Source: Zhengitettix transpicula (Eukaryota; Arthropoda; Insecta; Orthoptera; Tetrigidae). From it: a stretch of DNA of 64,000 nucleotides. A program made the translations under genes and the position numbers. This document shows positions 60,350-64,000 of the stretch, in pieces; within the stretch, counting starts at the first letter, position 1, and every line of letters starts with the position of its first letter. The notes under the pieces are model-generated. The model was not told the DNA's origin, did no database searches, and saw only the letters and a list, made by a program, of their open reading frames with translations. The stretch spans positions 158,703,032-158,767,031 of the forward strand of contig CM073591.1 in NCBI GenBank assembly GCA_037074705.1. The letters are read 5' to 3'.

Positions 60350-60905
60350 CTCACATTATGTTTGGTCTGTGATTTTCGTACAATTCTCCCTATGAGATTT
60401 TTATGTGTTATTATTTGCTTTTTAGACAGAATATTTCAATTTCGGTAATAATAACCTCACAGGCTTCGAAACGACAGTCGTCTACGCTCATCGTCTCGGT
60501 TAAGATTCCTCCATTTTCTTAGTCCCCCGACTATTCTCTGATTTTTCAAGGGTTAAAGCTTATGAAGTGTGGAAATGTGCAGTCTGTCTTAAAAAGTACA
60601 ATGTATAATTTTTAAAATCTCAATATGGTCTTACGAATTAACGTAACCATACTCAAAAATAATACAAATTAACAAAGGTAAATTTTAAACAACGGACCTT
60701 TTTTTTCTTATTTTTCAACGCAATTGCAATTATACCCGAGGCCGCTCTTTCTAATTAAGCCTACATTTTACTTTTGGTTTACTCCAAGTAATTTAATGAA
60801 AATATAAGTATTTGTCGACATTTTTGCACATTAACGTAATTGTTTTAATCAAAATCTCGTTTTCTCGCAGTGCCAATACGTGTATAAATGCTCCTATCTT
60901 TCGAA
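60350..60905. other. AT-rich sequence, nothing recognised
   Basis: No gene or element recognised. Confidence 0.5.
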
Positions 60906-60913
60906 ATTTAATA

Positions 60914-61167
60914 CAGCAAACCCCTCTCCCACTATCGGAAGGGCGTCGGATAAGTACCCAATGCCCGACCTACCTGATGCAGGTATTCTAGGGTATGTCC
61001 TGCATTGCTTTTAGTCGAATGCCGGATAGGACCCTTAAACCATTGCCCGGGGGCCCCAGTTAACCCTTGTTACCTTCCTCTACCCTTCCGCATCCCCCCT
61101 TTCAAATTCCTTCCTATGCTATTAAAGGGGAGTTGCCACCATGCGGATTACCGTTATGTAGGCTGAT
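60914..61167 (+). mobile_element. SINE-like copy F, decayed
   Basis: Starts near CAGCAAACCCCTCTCC and ends ATGTAGGCTGATGCTG, without an A-tail. More diverged than C-E. Confidence 0.75.
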
Positions 61168-61169
61168 GC

Positions 61170-61570
61170 TGAAGTATTTAAAATTATAAAAATATATTTC
61201 ACTTATTCTTGATATATTTAAGGAAAATTATTAAAGTAAGATGCATGTAAGTTGATTTTGGAGTAAATATCAATTACAGAAGCATTTCTACAAAGTTAAG
61301 ATAAATAATTAGTTTTAATCGAAGCTTTAAGATATCAGTTGTTCTGAGCTGAAGGAACAACCACCGCCAGGCTTATGTCACCTGATTCACTAAATTACTC
61401 AATTTACGTATCTAAGAATTCTGTTTAAACAGGAAAATGGATATATTATATTTATAAAACAATATAACACCTGATTGTCACCATTAATTAATTTAACAGA
61501 GAATCACGGAATATATTTCTTACAAGAAATAACACATAAAAATGTTGTGATCCAGGAACTCTTTGTTACA
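61170..61570. other. AT-rich sequence, nothing recognised
   Basis: No gene or element recognised. Confidence 0.5.
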
Positions 61571-61574
61571 AAAT

Positions 61575-62270
61575 TTAAATTATTTGAATAAATTCTTCTC
61601 GGGCTTCCAGCCGGGTCACGTCGTCGTCATAACACAACGTTTCAATGGCTGCCTTAGCCATCGCCTTCAGGTGAAGTGCCGATTTGCGGATTGCGGACCC
61701 TTTTTATAGCTCTCGAGGCTCGGGTCCACTTGTGTCTGATTGGTGGATCCCGCGACGGGGGAGCACCCCCCACTACCTCCCCTACTCAGTCTACTTCAGG
61801 ATGCACTGCGGGTCGGGCCGGGGCCGACTCCTCAACCGAGGTCGCCATCTCTGTCTGGCGGGTGGTCCCTGGTGTCCGATCGGGATTGCCGACGCAAACC
61901 TGAGATATGCATGTTCCACGCATGGGTCATGTGGAACCAATAGTCATTATTCGGGAGACTGTCACTTAGTTTAATTTCAACAGCCTCCAAAATTATGCTG
62001 TCCCAGGAGTTTCTAGCCCGGTTTATTATTTTAGTATTTCCGAAGTCAATTTTACAACCGGTCATTATAGAATTCTCCGCGACTGCCGATTTTGAAGGCT
62101 GTTTTAGCCTGATCCACCTCTGCTGTTCCGCTTTTCTTTCTTCGATGGTTTCAATAGTCTGTCCGATGTATTTAGAACCTCATTAGTACGGGATATTGTA
62201 AATGCCCGATATTCTCAGGCCGAGACTGTCTTTAACCGGCGGCAGGAAACCCGAAAAGAATGTATTCATA
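61575..62270 (-). mobile_element. Penelope-like element 3' part with GIY-YIG endonuclease
   Basis: On the minus strand the frame reads FLPPVKDSLGLRISGIYNIP, two stops, then KYIGQTIETIEERKAE, RWIRLKQPSKSAVAEN and a 77-codon open part starting at 62065 with CKIDFGNTKIINRARNSWDS and LEAVEIK. This gives both halves of the GIY-YIG nuclease signature (GIYNIPY and KYIGQT), the Arg helix (EERK) and the catalytic Glu region (EAVEIK), in the order found in the C-terminal domain of Penelope-like elements. The reverse transcriptase is absent. The terminal region to about 61575 carries CCATTGAAACGTTG and a CCGGCTGGAAGCCCG hairpin, typical of the element's end. A 17-bp word shared by about 61567 and about 62299 may mark partial tandem termini. 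Dead copy. Confidence 0.8.
61625..61680 (-). ncRNA. Hammerhead-like motif (degenerate) in Penelope-like terminus
   Basis: The minus strand reads CTGAAGG, then stem CGATGGCT/AGCCATTG with loop AAGGC, then AAACG, then a possible stem ACGTTGT/ACGACGT. Known Penelope-like elements carry hammerhead ribozymes with CUGANGA and GAAAC around a stem. Here the last core A is changed and the base at the cleavage site would be G, so it is probably inactive if it is one. Confidence 0.35.
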
Positions 62271-62405
62271 CTCTACACCACGAAAGTCTGAGCGCCATAA
62301 TTTAAATTATTTGAAATATTTTTTCTCCGGCAGGTTTGCAAAACGAATTTGGTTCTACTCAAGGGTGTGTTTCTGTCTAACTTTACTATTAGCCCAGTAG
62401 TATAT

Positions 62406-62685
62406 GGTCGAGGCACGAAGAAGGTAATGCTGCGTACCCACAGCAACTCTTCGCACGCTATCGGAAGAGAGTGGGACAAGTACCCAATGCTTGACCTACC
62501 TGATGCAGGTTTTTCTAGGGTTTTCCCTGCATTACTTTTAGGCGAATGCCCGGGGGCCCTAGTTAACCCTTGGCTACCTTCCTCTACCCTTCCGCATCCC
62601 CCCTTTCAAATCCCTTCCTATGCTATTAAGGGGGAGTTGCCCAACGTGGATTACCCTCATGTAGCCTGTTGCTTTAAAAAAAAAC
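62406..62685 (+). mobile_element. SINE-like copy G, 5'-truncated and internally deleted
   Basis: Starts GGTCGAGGCACG and ends GTTGCTTT plus an A-tail (about 62677-62685). About 30 bp around the usual GGGTAGGATCC block are missing. It lies just beyond the Penelope-like fragment. A 133-codon plus frame here is a repeat artefact. Confidence 0.85.
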
Positions 62686-62689
62686 ACGT

Positions 62690-63935
62690 AAAAGGTGGAG
62701 GATTTTATATTTTTTCCTGTTTCTATATGTCTTGGTCACTGGCCTCGTAAACAGTTTCTGTGGCCTAAGAATCAGAAAAATTTAATGTATTTTTAACTTT
62801 TTCGATAATACCTAAAGCATGAAGCGTTCTATTAAATGCATTGTTTCGAAATTCTGCGTTGAATGGTGAACTTGATTGTGAATTTGGTCTAATGAAGCTG
62901 TACAAACTGTTCGTCAATGTTGGATATTTTTAATAATTTGTCGTCAAGAATGCTGTTTGTTTTATTTCTACTGCTGATATCTACAAAATGGTCTGTCATT
63001 CACTAAGAATAAATTTGTACAGAATTTAATTCTATTTTAAAAATATTGTCTATTCTAAAATTACTTTAATAATTTTATAAAATACACCAATTTCTCAAGG
63101 TGTTTCATGATTAGATATTAGCAAAATTTGAAAAGAGATGACAAATTTCGTGGTTTCTCGACCACAGTAACTTTCTCTGACGGCTTACGAAGTATAAAAC
63201 TTGGTTTTTCGCTACTGACCACAGCATAGATAAGTAGGGAAAAAATAAATACCAACTTTTTGATGGCGGAGGTTTTTTTTAACATAACTGCTGGGCTATA
63301 TCAAGGTCAAATCTTTTGAATTTACATTGTGCATATAAACAATATGAATAAACTTATCAATCTTACAGTGGTTTAGGTTGTCCGAAATTTTCTCGAGACT
63401 CCGTTGACCGCCCCGCACTTTGAGGAAAAGACGCAGATAGAGATAGCTCCGCGGTTCCCAGCAACTCAATGGTCCAGCAATGGAAAATACTTTAGTTGTT
63501 CGCAGACGCTCGATATTAATTTCTCCAAAATTGGCATCACATCTGCTTCTTCCACACGAAGTTCCTCGACCACTTGTAACTTGTGAATTAAAAAATCGGA
63601 TTGCATTTGTATTACCACCGGACAGTTTCGGTCTACAAACTCCGACAGATATCGAAGAAGCTCAATATTAGAACAGACAAATGGAATGAGCCGTTGCCTC
63701 TGCTCCACTGAACGAACGAACAATCTTATAGTCTCTAATTAACGTGAGATAGACTCTTTTACCAATCATAAATCAGGTCTCAGCTAATACACAGAATAAA
63801 TTCTTACAACAATAAAAATATACTTACCCCAAACGTCATTACTAATAACAATACTTAATTAATATCATATATTACAATTTGTATAGTAATGCTAATAAGT
63901 GATTATTAATTTCAAACCAGAAAGTACGCCGTTAC
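62690..63935. other. Unassigned sequence
   Basis: Mostly AT-rich. At about 63390-63720 GC rises and a minus frame of 85 codons (63466-63723) has protein-like composition (LLRYLSEFVDRNCPVVIQ, LRVEEADVMPILEKL), but no family I recognise. It could be a lone exon. A plus frame overlaps it. Confidence 0.3.
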
Positions 63936-63945
63936 ATATATATAT
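63936..63945. repeat. Short (AT)n, left flank of LTR copy h
   Basis: ATATATATAT directly before the LTR start. Confidence 0.85.
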
Positions 63946-64000
63946 TGTAATGCCAATTAATTAGGCCATTAATTGTTTGGACATAAAATTTGAATTGTTT
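63946..64000 (+). mobile_element. Start of LTR, family copy h
   Basis: Begins TGTAATGCC like copy a, then the window ends. Only the family start and the AT target support the call. Confidence 0.6.

Noticed and set aside
1..64000. CRISPR array, operon, rRNA or bacterial genes
   Set aside because: Repeats found are microsatellites, transposable elements or tandem duplications without regular spacers. There are no ribosome-binding-site-linked reading frames and no long ORFs.

Overview
This window looks like AT-rich (about two thirds A+T by eye) eukaryotic, arthropod-like and probably insect, nuclear DNA made almost entirely of old mobile elements, simple repeats and unassigned intergenic sequence. 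The reasons are the mix of non-LTR retrotransposon remnants (Jockey-like, R1-like, RTE-like, CR1/Daphne-like and RNase H-bearing types), a Penelope-like element with a GIY-YIG endonuclease, Helitron-like elements, a poly(A)-tailed SINE-like family, LTR elements and long (AT)n tracts. I see no intact host protein-coding gene, rRNA, tRNA gene, operon or CRISPR. Short reading frames are mostly chance or lie inside repeats. The host species cannot be named from the sequence.

Layout: 2.3-3.6 kb is a decayed LINE (ORF1-like piece joined directly to an RNase H tail). 4.0-8.8 kb is a Helitron-like cluster, including one element with plausible 5' and 3' ends (6565-8353). 11.16-11.73 kb is a full-length SINE-like copy with a 9-bp target duplication. 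16.8-18.0 kb is an LTR. 20.7-23.2 kb holds a broken RTE-like reverse transcriptase, a perfect-core hairpin and a second LTR. 27.6-30.1 kb is a DNA transposon with inverted termini and a 5-bp duplication, and a LINE is nested inside it. 35.3-37.4 kb holds a perfect 42-bp-arm hairpin and two adjacent LTRs. 45.9-48.1 kb has two more LTRs. 48.7-50.4 kb has two LINE 3' ends facing away from each other. 51.8-53.0 kb is another LTR. 53.7-54.6 kb is a long inverted repeat. 55.0-55.55 kb is a second full-length SINE-like copy. 57.25-57.6 kb is a perfect 176-bp tandem duplication. 59.2-62.7 kb is a cluster of five SINE-like copies around a Penelope-like fragment. An eighth LTR copy begins at 63946.

The most unusual signal is one LTR family present eight times. 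Every copy whose edge can be seen sits against an (AT)n tract. The copies begin TGTAATG or TGTRGTAAWTAAAAG and end in TNNACA or similar. Most carry, just inside the 3' edge, one to four copies of a module of about 62 bp that looks like a tRNA-Lys primer-binding site (near TGGCGYCCAACGTGRGGC) and usually ends in ATTACA. A primer-binding site belongs outside an LTR, so finding it iterated inside the flanking (AT)n is odd and worth testing. The copies also share an ordered internal block (GTAAGT, TGTAAA, GTCAGATTTCG, CCCTGAG).

All calls come from reading the sequence and remembered family hallmarks. No database search was run.
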